A stretch of 33,071 nucleotides of DNA, taken from NCBI GenBank assembly GCA_947459535.1, contig CANHDY010000008.1, forward strand, positions 1-33,071, read 5' to 3'. Made by a program: the position numbers and the translations under genes. This document shows, in pieces, positions 7,720 through 16,675 of this stretch. Under the pieces are notes generated by a model. It searched no databases. It saw only the letters and a list, made by a program, of their open reading frames with translations, and was not told the origin of the DNA. Position 1 is the stretch's first letter, and each line of letters starts with the position of its first letter. The DNA comes from Rickettsiales bacterium (GTDB lineage: Bacteria; Pseudomonadota; Alphaproteobacteria; Rickettsiales; SXRF01).

Positions 7720-8960
7720 CCGCCTACCGTCAGCTGACCACCCATTGCCCGCCGCCAAGTGCTGAAACACTGGCACGGCTTGAAGCGCCGCTTGCCAGCC
7801 TTAAACATCAGCATAACAGCACCGCACCGCTACTGCGCAGCTGGCAGGCACAGGGCGAACTGCCGCCGCTGCAGGCACTAGCAGACGAACTGCGCCAGCG
7901 TTTCGACCATGTCATCATCGTTGGCGCTGGCGGCTCCGGCCTCAGCGGCCGCGTGCTGAGCTGCCTCAGACCAAGCCTTGCGCCGCAGCTGCATTTTCTG
8001 GAAAATATCGACCCCGATGCCATCAGCGATCTGCTGCAGCGTGTTGTGCTGGAAAAGAGCGTTTTCATTTTTATCAGCAAGTCCGGCGCCACGGTGGAAA
8101 CGCTGGCGCATTTTCATGCCATTACAGCGGTGCTGGCGCAGCAGCTGGGAAGCGCCCGCATCCCGCATCACGGCCTTGCCATTACCATGGCTGGTGATAA
8201 TCCCCTGCGCCGCGCCGCAACCCATCTGAACATGCGCTGCCTTGACCACCCGGCCGATATTGGTGGACGTTTTTCTTTGTTTACCGCCGTAGGGTTGCTG
8301 CCCGCCGCCATCGCTGGCATTGACCTTCCGGCGCTGCTTGCCGGCGCCGCCAGCGTCGGCACGCAGCTGATGCAGGCGCAATCGCCGGGCGAGTTCGCAC
8401 CAGCGCTGGGCGCCGCAATGCAATATGATGCACTTAAGCAGGGGCGCACCATCAGTGTGATGCTACCTTATGCCCAGCGGCTGGAAGGTTTCTCCAGCTG
8501 GTATCGCCAGAGCTGGGCAGAGAGCCTGGGTAAAAGCGGGCGCGGCACCACCCCTATCCGCGCGGTTGGCAGCACCGACCAGCACAGCCAGCTGCAACTT
8601 TATCTGGATGGGCCGAAAGATAAATTCTTTACCATGATCCTGCTGGATCGTCTCGGCACCGGCCAGCCCATCGGCACCCTTGCCGACCCAGCGCTTGCTT
8701 TCATCTCGGGTAGAACCACCGGCGATGTGCTGGCCGCGCAGCAACAGGCAACGCTGACGTCGCTTGCGAATTCCAAAGCGCCGGTGCGCGTGATGGAGCT
8801 TGCAGCACTGAATGAGAGCTCGCTTGGCGGCTTGCTTGCACATTTCACGCTGGAAATTATCCTGATGGCCGCGCTGCTGGACGTCAACCCCTTTGACCAG
8901 CCTGCTGTGGAAGAAGGCAAGCAACTGGCGCGTGATTATCTGCTGAGGCCAGTCCCATGA
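7716..8960 (+). CDS. pgi: Glucose-6-phosphate isomerase
   Basis: 414 aa from GTG 7716, with GTGA overlapping the previous stop. It has two SIS domains: VGAGGSGLSGRVL near residues 68-80 and the phosphate-binding SKSGATVET near 120-128. ADIGGRFSLFTAVGLLPAAI corresponds to the conserved N-(V/I)-GGR-(F/Y)-S segment, and QLQLYLDGPKDKFFTMI lies near 291-307. The enzyme interconverts glucose-6-phosphate and fructose-6-phosphate. It is much shorter than the enterobacterial enzyme (about 550 aa) and resembles compact alphaproteobacterial forms. The glycine-rich motif GAGGSG differs from the more usual GIGGS, so activity on other sugar phosphates is possible, though pgi is the best call. Confidence 0.88.
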   Translation: MTAYRQLTTHCPPPSAETLARLEAPLASLKHQHNSTAPLLRSWQAQGELPPLQALADELRQRFDHVIIVGAGGSGLSGRVLSCLRPSLAPQLHFLENIDPDAISDLLQRVVLEKSVFIFISKSGATVETLAHFHAITAVLAQQLGSARIPHHGLAITMAGDNPLRRAATHLNMRCLDHPADIGGRFSLFTAVGLLPAAIAGIDLPALLAGAASVGTQLMQAQSPGEFAPALGAAMQYDALKQGRTISVMLPYAQRLEGFSSWYRQSWAESLGKSGRGTTPIRAVGSTDQHSQLQLYLDGPKDKFFTMILLDRLGTGQPIGTLADPALAFISGRTTGDVLAAQQQATLTSLANSKAPVRVMELAALNESSLGGLLAHFTLEIILMAALLDVNPFDQPAVEEGKQLARDYLLRPVP

Positions 8961-10762
8961 ACATCCGCCTGTTGCCCACCACGCTGATCAACCGCATCGC
9001 AGCAGGGGAGGTGATTGAACGCCCCGCCTCGGCGGTGAAAGAGCTGGTGGAAAACGCGCTGGATGCCGGCGCTACCCGCATTGATATCGCCCTTGAGGAA
9101 GCAGGCAAATCATCGCTGGTGGTGAGCGACAACGGCAAAGGCATGAGCGCAGATGAACTTGCCCTGGCGGTGCAGCGCCACGCCACCTCCAAGCTACCAT
9201 CGGACGATCTGCTGGACATACGCAGCCTTGGATTTCGCGGCGAAGCGCTGCCTTCGATTGGATCTGTAAGCCGCATGAGTATTGAAAGCCGCGCACGTGG
9301 CGAAAGTGAGGCATGGCAGATTACGCTGGAAGGCGGGCAGGTTGGCACTCCCAGACCAACTGCGCGCAGCGAAGGCACACGCGTGAGCGTGAAAGATTTG
9401 TTCTTTGCCACCCCGGCGCGCCTGAAATTCCTCAAAAGCGACCGCAGCGAAAATGCACAGGCGCAGGATGTGGTGCGCCGTCTGGCCATGGCGCGGCCGC
9501 ACGTTTCGTTTCAACTCACACTCGATGGCCGAAACGTGCTGACCTGCGATGCCACACAAGGTGAGCTGATTGATGCCCGCCTTGCCCGACTTGCCGATCT
9601 GATGGGCAAAGAATTTGCTGCCAATGCGCTGGCACTTGCCATGCAGCGCGAATCCATCCAGCTTTCCGGCTTTGCCGCGCTGCCCACCTTCAACCGCGGC
9701 ACCTCCAGCGAGCAATATCTGTTTGTTAATGGCCGCCCGGTGCGTGACCGGTTACTTCTGGGTGTGGTGAAAGCCGCCTATCAGGATGTGCTGGCGCATG
9801 ATCGCCATCCGGTGGTGGCGCTGTTTCTTGACCTGCCGCCCGAGGAGGTAGATGTCAATGTGCATCCCGCCAAGGCTGAGGTGCGCTTTCGTGACCCGCA
9901 AATGGTGCGCGGCCTGATTCTGGGAGGTATCCGTCAGGCGCTTGCTGAAGCAGGGTTTCGCACCGCGAGCACCGTCAGCGCGCAGGCGCTCAGCCGCTTT
10001 AGCAGCACCCAGAGCTATGGCTTTGCCAGCAGACCCGCGGCCACAACCCCGGCCTATGCCTTCGCGCTGCATGAACCATCAAGCCACGCCTATGCCGCCC
10101 CGCCGGAGCTGCTCAGCCCGGCCATGACCCCGCCCATGGCCAGACCCACCAGTAGCGACCCCACAGCCGCTGACTATACCAGCTACCCGCTCGGCGCCGC
10201 CCGCGCACAGCTGCACAAAACCTATATTATTGCCGAAACAAAGGATGGCATGGTCATTGTCGATCAACACGCCGCCCATGAACGTCTGGTGCTGGAAAGC
10301 ATGAAAGCACAGATGCAGCAGGGCGGCATTGCCCGCCAGAGCCTGCTGCTGCCGGAAGTGGTGACGCTGACGCCCGCGCTGTGCGAAGCACTGCTGGTGC
10401 GCGCCGGCGAGCTGCAGGAGTTCGGGCTCACCATTGAGGCGTTCGGTGCGGATTCGCTGGTGGTGCGCGAAGTGCCTGCCATGCTTGGCGAAATTGATGC
10501 CGGCGCTCTGGTGCGCGAGCTTGCCGATAATATCAGCGAATTTGGTGAAACGATCGCCCTGAAAGATCGCACTCTCGCACTCGCCAGCACCATGGCCTGC
10601 CATGGTAGCGTGCGGGCTGGTCGCGCTCTTTCCATCCATGAAATGAATGCCCTGCTGCGCCAGATGGAAGCCACCCCCAATTCCGGCCAATGCAACCATG
10701 GACGACCCACCACCATTACGCTAAAAGAGCGTGATATCGAAAAACTTTTCGGCCGAACCTGA
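8957..10762 (+). CDS. mutL: DNA mismatch repair protein MutL
   Basis: 601 aa with ATGA overlap to pgi. The N-terminal GHKL ATPase is complete: IAAGEVIERPASAVKELVEN, then NALDAGA, DNGKGM, RGEALPSIGSVS and GTRVSVKDLFF. A transducer domain with FVNGRPVRD and VDVNVHPAKAEVRF follows. After a Pro/Ala-rich linker the C-terminal domain carries DQHAAHERLVLE at residues 436-447. This fits DQHA(X)2E(X)4E, the metal-binding endonuclease motif of nicking MutL proteins in organisms without MutH. Near the end, CNHGRPT replaces the common CPHGRPT. The function is to couple mismatch recognition by MutS to strand incision. mutS is not in the window. Confidence 0.97.
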   Translation: MNIRLLPTTLINRIAAGEVIERPASAVKELVENALDAGATRIDIALEEAGKSSLVVSDNGKGMSADELALAVQRHATSKLPSDDLLDIRSLGFRGEALPSIGSVSRMSIESRARGESEAWQITLEGGQVGTPRPTARSEGTRVSVKDLFFATPARLKFLKSDRSENAQAQDVVRRLAMARPHVSFQLTLDGRNVLTCDATQGELIDARLARLADLMGKEFAANALALAMQRESIQLSGFAALPTFNRGTSSEQYLFVNGRPVRDRLLLGVVKAAYQDVLAHDRHPVVALFLDLPPEEVDVNVHPAKAEVRFRDPQMVRGLILGGIRQALAEAGFRTASTVSAQALSRFSSTQSYGFASRPAATTPAYAFALHEPSSHAYAAPPELLSPAMTPPMARPTSSDPTAADYTSYPLGAARAQLHKTYIIAETKDGMVIVDQHAAHERLVLESMKAQMQQGGIARQSLLLPEVVTLTPALCEALLVRAGELQEFGLTIEAFGADSLVVREVPAMLGEIDAGALVRELADNISEFGETIALKDRTLALASTMACHGSVRAGRALSIHEMNALLRQMEATPNSGQCNHGRPTTITLKERDIEKLFGRT

Positions 10763-11757
10763 TGTTTGATGCTTTCCCTCTTTATGTTCCGTTGTCGCTC
10801 GGCGCTTTCATCGCCACGCTGGTGGGCACCCGCGTATTGCTGGTTGCACAGAAAAGGCGCACCCCCGCGCCCGAGATTGCCGTGCTGACGCGGAAAAAAC
10901 CTCCCGCATTGCCCGGGGGCGGCGGCATTGCACCGGTCGTTGCCATCATGGTGTGCCTGACGCTGGCGGACTTTCCCTTTGAGATTCTGCTGGCCATGCT
11001 GCTGCTGGCCGCCAGCTGCCTGATGCACAGCTTAATCAGCCTGCCGCTGATGATCCGTTCGCTGGTGATGGTGCTGGCGACCACCATTCCCCTGAGCCTG
11101 ATGCCGCATGGTCTGTTTGGCCAGTGGCTGCCTGTGAATACTGACAAGTTGTTTACCGGTCTTTTGTGGATCTGGTTCATGGCCACCACCGCCTCGATTG
11201 AAAAGCAGGACGGCCCGTTTACCATTCCCTGCATCGCCATCGCCGGCGCGCTGTGCCTGGTCGCCGTCTTTGCCGGCCAGTTTCCATCGCCGCTTTCGAT
11301 TCACAGCCTGCTGGTCGCCTGCGCGCTGGCGGGCTTCATGTGGTGGAACTGGCCACCTGCAAAAATACGCATGGGCGAAGTGGGCGCGGTGCCGATAGCG
11401 TTTCTGATCGGCTACCTGCTGATGGTAGCAGCCAATAGCGGCTATCACTACACCGCCTTCATTCTCTGCGCTTACATCGTCAGTGATGGCCTGGCCACCC
11501 AGCTGCGCCGCCTTGCGACGCGCCGTCCATCCGCACCCTATTTTTATCAGCTGGCCGCGGCGCAAGGGCTGGCGCCAAGGCGCATCGCTGATCTGATGAT
11601 CGGGGTGCATCTGCTGCTGGGTTTCCTTGCGCTGCGCTGCCTGATTGATCCTCAATCCAGCCTGCTTTATATCGCACTGGCCTATGGTTGTGCGCTGTCA
11701 CTCATGGTGTTTTTTGCCACCCGAAAACCAGCGCCGGAGTCGCTGCCCCATGCCTGA
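10762..11757 (+). CDS. Divergent GT4 (WecA/MraY-like) membrane sugar-phosphate transferase homologue
   Basis: 331 aa, starting on the last base of the mutL stop (TGATG). About nine to ten membrane segments are visible. The basic loop LTRKKPPALPGGGGIAPV (about residues 43-60) matches the R..PTPRGGG loop of undecaprenyl-phosphate GlcNAc-1-phosphate transferases. Other key sites are altered: the DD motif expected in the next loop is missing (HSLISLPLMIRS), the N..N..DG.DG region reads TTASIEKQDG, and the FLGD.GS motif reads RMGEVGAVPIAF. The fold is therefore supported but normal catalysis is doubtful. The neighbour is a CapD/WbpM-type dehydratase, which suggests a role in surface-glycan synthesis. 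Confidence 0.72.
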   Translation: MFDAFPLYVPLSLGAFIATLVGTRVLLVAQKRRTPAPEIAVLTRKKPPALPGGGGIAPVVAIMVCLTLADFPFEILLAMLLLAASCLMHSLISLPLMIRSLVMVLATTIPLSLMPHGLFGQWLPVNTDKLFTGLLWIWFMATTASIEKQDGPFTIPCIAIAGALCLVAVFAGQFPSPLSIHSLLVACALAGFMWWNWPPAKIRMGEVGAVPIAFLIGYLLMVAANSGYHYTAFILCAYIVSDGLATQLRRLATRRPSAPYFYQLAAAQGLAPRRIADLMIGVHLLLGFLALRCLIDPQSSLLYIALAYGCALSLMVFFATRKPAPESLPHA

Positions 11758-13642
11758 TGCTGTTCGTCTGCGCAGCCTGGCTGTCGCCTGGTTTGACCTG
11801 ATCGCGGCAGCGCTCAGCTTCGTGCTGTCGATGATGATCCGCCTCGGCGATGATTTTTCTTTTTCGCTGTCTTATGTCGCTTTGGGTCTGCCAATTTTCA
11901 CCTTCACTGCGGCGGTGATTTTTGCCAGCATGCGATTGCACCGTGCATCATGGCGCTATGCCTCGCTGCATGACCTGCTAACTATCGCGCGCGCCGTGTC
12001 GCTGGCCGTGTTGGTGTTTGCGCTGGTGATGTTTTTTGTCACTCGCCTTGATGATATGCCGCGCGCCGCGCTGGTGATTAACTGGATGCTGCTGATGCTG
12101 TTGCTGGGTGCGCCGCGCCTTGCCTTTCGCGCATGGCATGATGGCAGCCTGAAGCTCAGCTCTGGCGCCAATCATCATCACGGACAGATTCCGGTGCTGC
12201 TGATTGGTAATCCCGCAAGCTGCGAACAGTTCATACGCGAGCAAGGGCGTAACCGACATGCGCTGTTTCGCGCTGTTGGCATCATTACTAGCGACCACCT
12301 CCATCATGGTCGCACCATTCACGGCGTGCCCGTTTACGGCGATTTAAGCGCTATGGATGCCGTGCTGCGCAAACTGATACGCCGTGGCACGCAGCCACAG
12401 AAAATCATCTGCGCCGACGAAACAACATCGCCGGAAGCGCTGCGCAGCCTGCTTGCTACGGCCAAAGAACACGGTCTGTCGCTCGCGCGGCTGCCGCGGC
12501 GCGATGAGCTCAGGCCGGGCATCGAAGACACCCAGACCTTAAAACCGATTGTTATTGAAGATCTTCTGGGGCGCGCGCAGAACGTGCATGACCATCGCGA
12601 CGTGCGCCGTTTTGTCAGCGGCAAAACCGTGCTGATCACCGGCGCGGGCGGCACCATCGGCAGTGAGCTGACCCGCCAGATCGCGACCTACGCCCCCGCC
12701 AAGCTGGTGATTGCTGAACTTTCCGAATTCCACCTTTATCAGATTGAGCGCGAAATCCGAGCACGCCACCCCGGGCAGCAGGTAACATTCATCCTGTGCG
12801 ATGTCAGGGATAGCCGCCATGTCGACCATGTATTCAGCCAGCATAAGCCTGACATCGTCATCCATGCCGCCGCCATCAAACATGTGCCAATGGCCGAGTT
12901 TAACATCGAAGAAGCAATCCTTACCAATGTCATGGGCACGCGCAACATTGCCGAAGCTGCAGTAAAGCACGGCGCCGGCACCATGCTGATGATCTCCACC
13001 GACAAGGCAGTCAACCCCACCAACGTGATGGGCGCCACCAAGCGCCTCGCTGAAAGCTATTGTCAGGCGATGGGCAGCCTCGGCCAAACCCGCTTTGTCA
13101 CCGTGCGCTTTGGTAATGTGCTGGGCTCAACCGGCTCGGTGGTGCCACTCTTTCAGGAACAGATTGCGCGCGGCGGCCCGGTCACAGTGACCCACCCCGA
13201 TATCACCCGCTATTTCATGACCGTGCGTGAAGCTGTGGAGCTGGTGCTTCAGGCCGCCACGCTCGGCACCACCATGAAAGAGCGCAACGAATGTATCTTT
13301 GTGCTCGACATGGGACAGCCGATGAAAATCAAAGATCTTGCCGAACAGATGATCCGCCTCGCCGGACTTACCCCCGGTAAAGACATTGAGATTAGCTACA
13401 CCGGCCTTCGCCCCGGTGAAAAATTGTATGAAGAGCTGTTTCACGGCGGCGAAAATGCGCTACGCACCGAGCACCAGAGCATTTTCCTGGCGAGCCCGCG
13501 CGGGGGCGAACTTGCCTCTTTACGAAACGCCCTGAAAACGCTAGTTGATGCCGCACAAAACCGCGATAAGCTTGCCGCACTCGCTCAGCTTAAAGCGCTT
13601 GTGCCTGAATTCACCCATGACCCACGTTACCCAGCCCTATGA
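11750..13642 (+). CDS. CapD/WbpM-type nucleotide-sugar 4,6-dehydratase/epimerase
   Basis: 630 aa from ATG 11750 (MPDAVRLR), overlapping the previous gene by 8 nt; the open frame further upstream is only a shadow. Four N-terminal membrane segments (about residues 10-130) are followed by a Rossmann-like domain ([16 protein letters not shown]). The SDR catalytic domain follows, with [14 protein letters not shown] near residue 294, [12 protein letters not shown], and [17 protein letters not shown] near 418-434, where Met and Lys replace the usual SYK-type residues as in WbpM/FlaA1. [11 protein letters not shown] is near 560. Such enzymes convert UDP-GlcNAc to a 4-keto-6-deoxy sugar for O-antigen or capsule. 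The product sugar cannot be predicted. Confidence 0.92.
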   Translation: MPDAVRLRSLAVAWFDLIAAALSFVLSMMIRLGDDFSFSLSYVALGLPIFTFTAAVIFASMRLHRASWRYASLHDLLTIARAVSLAVLVFALVMFFVTRLDDMPRAALVINWMLLMLLLGAPRLAFRAWHDGSLKLSSGANHHHGQIPVLLIGNPASCEQFIREQGRNRHALFRAVGIITSDHLHHGRTIHGVPVYGDLSAMDAVLRKLIRRGTQPQKIICADETTSPEALRSLLATAKEHGLSLARLPRRDELRPGIEDTQTLKPIVIEDLLGRAQNVHDHRDVRRFVSGKTVLITGAGGTIGSELTRQIATYAPAKLVIAELSEFHLYQIEREIRARHPGQQVTFILCDVRDSRHVDHVFSQHKPDIVIHAAAIKHVPMAEFNIEEAILTNVMGTRNIAEAAVKHGAGTMLMISTDKAVNPTNVMGATKRLAESYCQAMGSLGQTRFVTVRFGNVLGSTGSVVPLFQEQIARGGPVTVTHPDITRYFMTVREAVELVLQAATLGTTMKERNECIFVLDMGQPMKIKDLAEQMIRLAGLTPGKDIEISYTGLRPGEKLYEELFHGGENALRTEHQSIFLASPRGGELASLRNALKTLVDAAQNRDKLAALAQLKALVPEFTHDPRYPAL

Positions 13643-15258
13643 CCATCGCCCGCGCACTTCTCTCTGTTTCCGACAAAACCGGCCTGGTGCCTTTTGCCCA
13701 GTTTCTTGCCGAAGAAGGGGTGGAGATTCTTTCCACCGGCGGCACCGCCAAGGCGCTACGCGACGCCGGCCTTGCCGTGAAAGATGTCTCGGAGCATACC
13801 GGCTTTCCGGAGATGATGGATGGGCGGGTTAAAACACTGCACCCCAAAATCCATGGCGGCTTGCTTGCACTGCGTGATCACCCCGAACACCAGCGCGCGA
13901 TGAAAGACCATGACATTGCACCGATTGATCTGGTGGTGATCAATCTTTATCCTTTTGAAGCAACCGTAGCGAAGGGCGCATCGTTCGACGATTCTATCGA
14001 GAATATTGATATTGGCGGCCCGGCGATGGTGCGCTCTTCCGCCAAGAACCATGCTTTTGTCACCGTCATCACCGATCCGTCGGATTATGACGCGGTCATG
14101 GCAGAAATGAAAACAAACTCCGGTGCCACCACCGCCGAGACACGCAGGAAACTTGCGGCCAAAGCCTTTGCCCGCACAGCGGCGTATGACAGCGCCATCA
14201 GCCAGTGGTTTGCAAATAACCCTCATCCTAACCTTCTCCCTGAAAGGGAGAAGGAACTTACTTCCCCCTCTCCCTCTCAGGGAGAGGGTCGGGGTGAGGG
14301 TTTGTTTTCGGATAAACTAGAACTCTCCGCTGCCCTCAAACAGCCACTTAGCTACGGCGAAAACCCGCACCAGCAAGCTGCGTTTTACGCGCTGCCAAAC
14401 CCGCGTTTTGGCCTCGTCACCGCCCGCCAGCTGCAGGGCAAGGAGCTGTCCTACAATAACATTAATGATACCGATGCCGCGTGGGAACTGGTGAGCGAAT
14501 TTGATGCACCAGCCGTGGCCATCATCAAGCACGCCAATCCGTGCGGCGTGGCGACCGGTAAGGATCTACGCGAGGCGTATCTTCGCGCCTATGCCTGCGA
14601 TACCACCAGCGCCTTTGGCGGCATTATCGCCGTCAACCGCGAGCTGGACGTAGCGGCCGCCGAAGAAATGGCCAAGCTGTTTGTCGAGGTCATCATCGCA
14701 CCTAAAATTTCCAAGGAAGCCTCCGAGCTACTGGCGAAGAAAACCAAGCTGCGTGTGCTGGAAACTGGCGGCATGCCAGATCCCAAGGCCAAGGATGTGG
14801 TGGTGAAATCAGTCACTGGCGGCCTGCTCGTGCAAACGCGCGACGACACGCTGTTTGATGAAGCCGCTCTCAAAACCGCAACCAAACTCGCCCCCACAAG
14901 CGAGCAGCTGGCCGACCTCACCATGGCGCTCACCGTTGCCAAGCATGTGAAGTCCAATGCCATTGTGCTGGTGAAAAACGGCCAGACGGTGGGTATCGGC
15001 GCTGGCCAGATGAGCCGCATTGACTCCACCAAAATCGCCGTGCGCAAAGCCGGCGAAGCAGGCCTTTCCACGCAAGGAGCCGCGCTTGCCTCGGAGGCGT
15101 TTTTCCCATTTGCTGATAACGTATTACTGGCGGCAGAAAGCGGCATCAGCGCCATCATCCAGCCCGGCGGTTCCATCCGTGATAGCGAAGTGATCGAAGC
15201 GGCCGACAAGGCCGGTATCGCGATGGTCTTTACCGGCGTGCGGCATTTTAGGCATTAA
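13639..15258 (+). CDS. purH: Bifunctional AICAR transformylase / IMP cyclohydrolase with in-frame repeat insertion
   Basis: 539 aa, ATGA overlap with the upstream gene. The N-terminal IMP cyclohydrolase (MGS-like) domain shows [47 protein letters not shown] and [16 protein letters not shown]. The C-terminal transformylase domain shows [49 protein letters not shown] and AVTLA-type residues, ending in QPGGSIRD and GVRHFRH. The enzyme performs the last two steps of de novo IMP synthesis. Residues 194-221 are an extra peptide ([13 protein letters not shown], then [15 protein letters not shown]) encoded by a palindromic repeat. It sits in the linker between the two domains, so activity is probably retained. 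Confidence 0.97.
   Translation: MTIARALLSVSDKTGLVPFAQFLAEEGVEILSTGGTAKALRDAGLAVKDVSEHTGFPEMMDGRVKTLHPKIHGGLLALRDHPEHQRAMKDHDIAPIDLVVINLYPFEATVAKGASFDDSIENIDIGGPAMVRSSAKNHAFVTVITDPSDYDAVMAEMKTNSGATTAETRRKLAAKAFARTAAYDSAISQWFANNPHPNLLPEREKELTSPSPSQGEGRGEGLFSDKLELSAALKQPLSYGENPHQQAAFYALPNPRFGLVTARQLQGKELSYNNINDTDAAWELVSEFDAPAVAIIKHANPCGVATGKDLREAYLRAYACDTTSAFGGIIAVNRELDVAAAEEMAKLFVEVIIAPKISKEASELLAKKTKLRVLETGGMPDPKAKDVVVKSVTGGLLVQTRDDTLFDEAALKTATKLAPTSEQLADLTMALTVAKHVKSNAIVLVKNGQTVGIGAGQMSRIDSTKIAVRKAGEAGLSTQGAALASEAFFPFADNVLLAAESGISAIIQPGGSIRDSEVIEAADKAGIAMVFTGVRHFRH
14218..14301 (+). repeat. CCCTCTCC-family palindromic repeat inserted in frame in purH
   Basis: About 84 bp, or 28 codons, between the cyclohydrolase and transformylase domains. 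The outer arms CCTCATCCTAACC and GGTCGGGGTGAGG face each other and enclose two hairpins, CTTCTCCCT/AGGGAGAAG and CCCTCTCCCT/AGGGAGAGGG. The same family, in the same reading frame and orientation relative to the gene, occurs in gshB. Confidence 0.85.
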
Positions 15259-15263
15259 TAAAC

Positions 15264-16556
15264 CTAAGCACCAAAATACCCTTTCCACGCCATCTCCAGC
15301 AGCTCTTCGCTGACCGCCACCGGCTCGCCGCGATACAGGCAGACATCCCGCATGCGCTCGATGAGGTCGCGCGGTTCGCAGGCGCGAAGCTCTTTCTTTG
15401 AGGCCTCATAGCGCCCATGCAGCGCTTTCAGGAAACTATCCGGCACGGTGACGTTGTAGCGCTGTGCATAACGGCGGAAAATCGCGTTATAATTCTCGAC
15501 TGTCGGCTTATCGATGGTGAGACGGTAGCCAATGCGGCGCAGGAATGCGGGATCAGTGACATCTTCCGGCCGCAGGTTGGTGGCGATAATCAGCATGAGC
15601 AGGAACGGCACCTGAATCTTCTGCCCACCGAACAGCGTGAGGAAATCCACGCGGTGCTCGAGAGGAATAATCCAGCGGTTAAGCAGCTCGCTTGGCTCCA
15701 CATGCTGGCGGCCAAAATCATCAATCAGGAAGGTGCCGCCGTTGGCTTTCATGTGCAGCGGTGCTTCGTAATATTTGAGCGAGGGCAGGTAGGTCATGTC
15801 GAGCGACTCCAGCGTCATCTCACCGCCCGCCACCACAAATGGCCGTTTGATTTTCACCCAGCGACCATCCACCGCGCCCGGCTTTGCCGCTACTTCTACG
15901 GCATGGTGGCAATGGGTGTCGTAAAGGCGAATGATATGGCTATCTACTGCGATGGCGTGCGGTATCCAGATATCGCCCTGCATGACGTGATGCAGCGCAC
16001 GCCCCATGCTGGTTTTGCCGTTGCCGGGCGGCCCCGATACAAACAGGCTGCGCCCCGAGGATACCGCCATGCCCGCCACTTCCACCGAAGCGCTGTCGAG
16101 CACCAGCTCGGATAGCGCCTGCGAGACCTGCTGCGGCGTCACCGCGCGCGGCTGGCTCGCATCCCATTCAAACATCGCCGTATAGGCCGCAAGCGATACC
16201 GGCGCCGGACCAATATAGCCGGAAATATCCAGCTGGCGCTGCGCGCGTTCACGCCCGCGCTGAGAGAGATTATAGCGGTAGCCCTGCTGCTCAGTATGCC
16301 CAAGCACCTCCAGCAGGTTGTCGATACGCATCGCCTCCAGCAGCTCCGCCACCACCAACTGCGGCAAATGCATGCGCTTTGCGATATCTTCAGTGGTAAA
16401 TTGCGGCAGAATATAAGCAGTTTTCAGCGCAATGTCTGAAAGTAGCGCCCGCGAAACCCCCGCCCCTGCAACGCTGGTCGGCGCGGCCGGAGCCATGCCA
16501 TCTTTCAGGGAAATGAGCTTCGGAAGCGCACTACCTGCCTGACTTGCGATCATCAT
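15264..16556 (-). CDS. AAA family ATPase with N-terminal winged-helix-like region
   Basis: 430 aa. The first 35 residues are low complexity. Residues 37-110 (LLSDIALKTAYILPQFTTED then IAKRMHLPQLVVAELLEAM) look like a winged-helix domain. The ATPase core has Walker A GPPGNGKTS at residues 175-183, Walker B GGTFLIDDFGR with Asp279/Asp280, and a sensor-1-type IIATNL near 328-333, then a helical lid with PRDLIERMRDV. Similar proteins are common in alphaproteobacteria and are often annotated only as ATPase; I do not know a proven function. AAAGGAG (about 16563-16569, minus strand) is a good ribosome binding site before ATG 16556; ATG 16553 is possible. It lies downstream of gdh on the same strand, separated by twin hairpins. 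It converges on purH with only 5 bp between the stops. Confidence 0.85.
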   Translation of the reverse strand: MMIASQAGSALPKLISLKDGMAPAAPTSVAGAGVSRALLSDIALKTAYILPQFTTEDIAKRMHLPQLVVAELLEAMRIDNLLEVLGHTEQQGYRYNLSQRGRERAQRQLDISGYIGPAPVSLAAYTAMFEWDASQPRAVTPQQVSQALSELVLDSASVEVAGMAVSSGRSLFVSGPPGNGKTSMGRALHHVMQGDIWIPHAIAVDSHIIRLYDTHCHHAVEVAAKPGAVDGRWVKIKRPFVVAGGEMTLESLDMTYLPSLKYYEAPLHMKANGGTFLIDDFGRQHVEPSELLNRWIIPLEHRVDFLTLFGGQKIQVPFLLMLIIATNLRPEDVTDPAFLRRIGYRLTIDKPTVENYNAIFRRYAQRYNVTVPDSFLKALHGRYEASKKELRACEPRDLIERMRDVCLYRGEPVAVSEELLEMAWKGYFGA

Positions 16557-16571
16557 AGAAATCTCCTTTGT

Positions 16572-16674
16572 GACCCTCTCCCCATCGGGGAGAGGGTTGG
16601 GTGAGGGGGGGTGTTAAGATGCGCGTTAGTTTTACCCCCTCATCCCGGCCTTCTCCCCGATGGGGAGAAGGAGA
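16572..16674. repeat. Twin-hairpin CCCTCTCC-family repeat between gdh and the AAA ATPase gene
   Basis: Hairpin 1 is CCCTCTCCCC (16574-16583), loop ATC, GGGGAGAGGG (16587-16596), a perfect 10-bp stem. Hairpin 2 is CCTTCTCCCC (16649-16658), loop GAT, GGGGAGAAGG (16662-16671), also perfect. Between them GGTTGGGTGAGGGGG faces CCCCCTCATCCCGGCC. The order is inside-out compared with the copy in purH. Located just after the gdh stop on the minus strand, it could also act as a 3' stabiliser or weak terminator; no T-run follows. Confidence 0.85.
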
Positions 16675-16675
16675 A

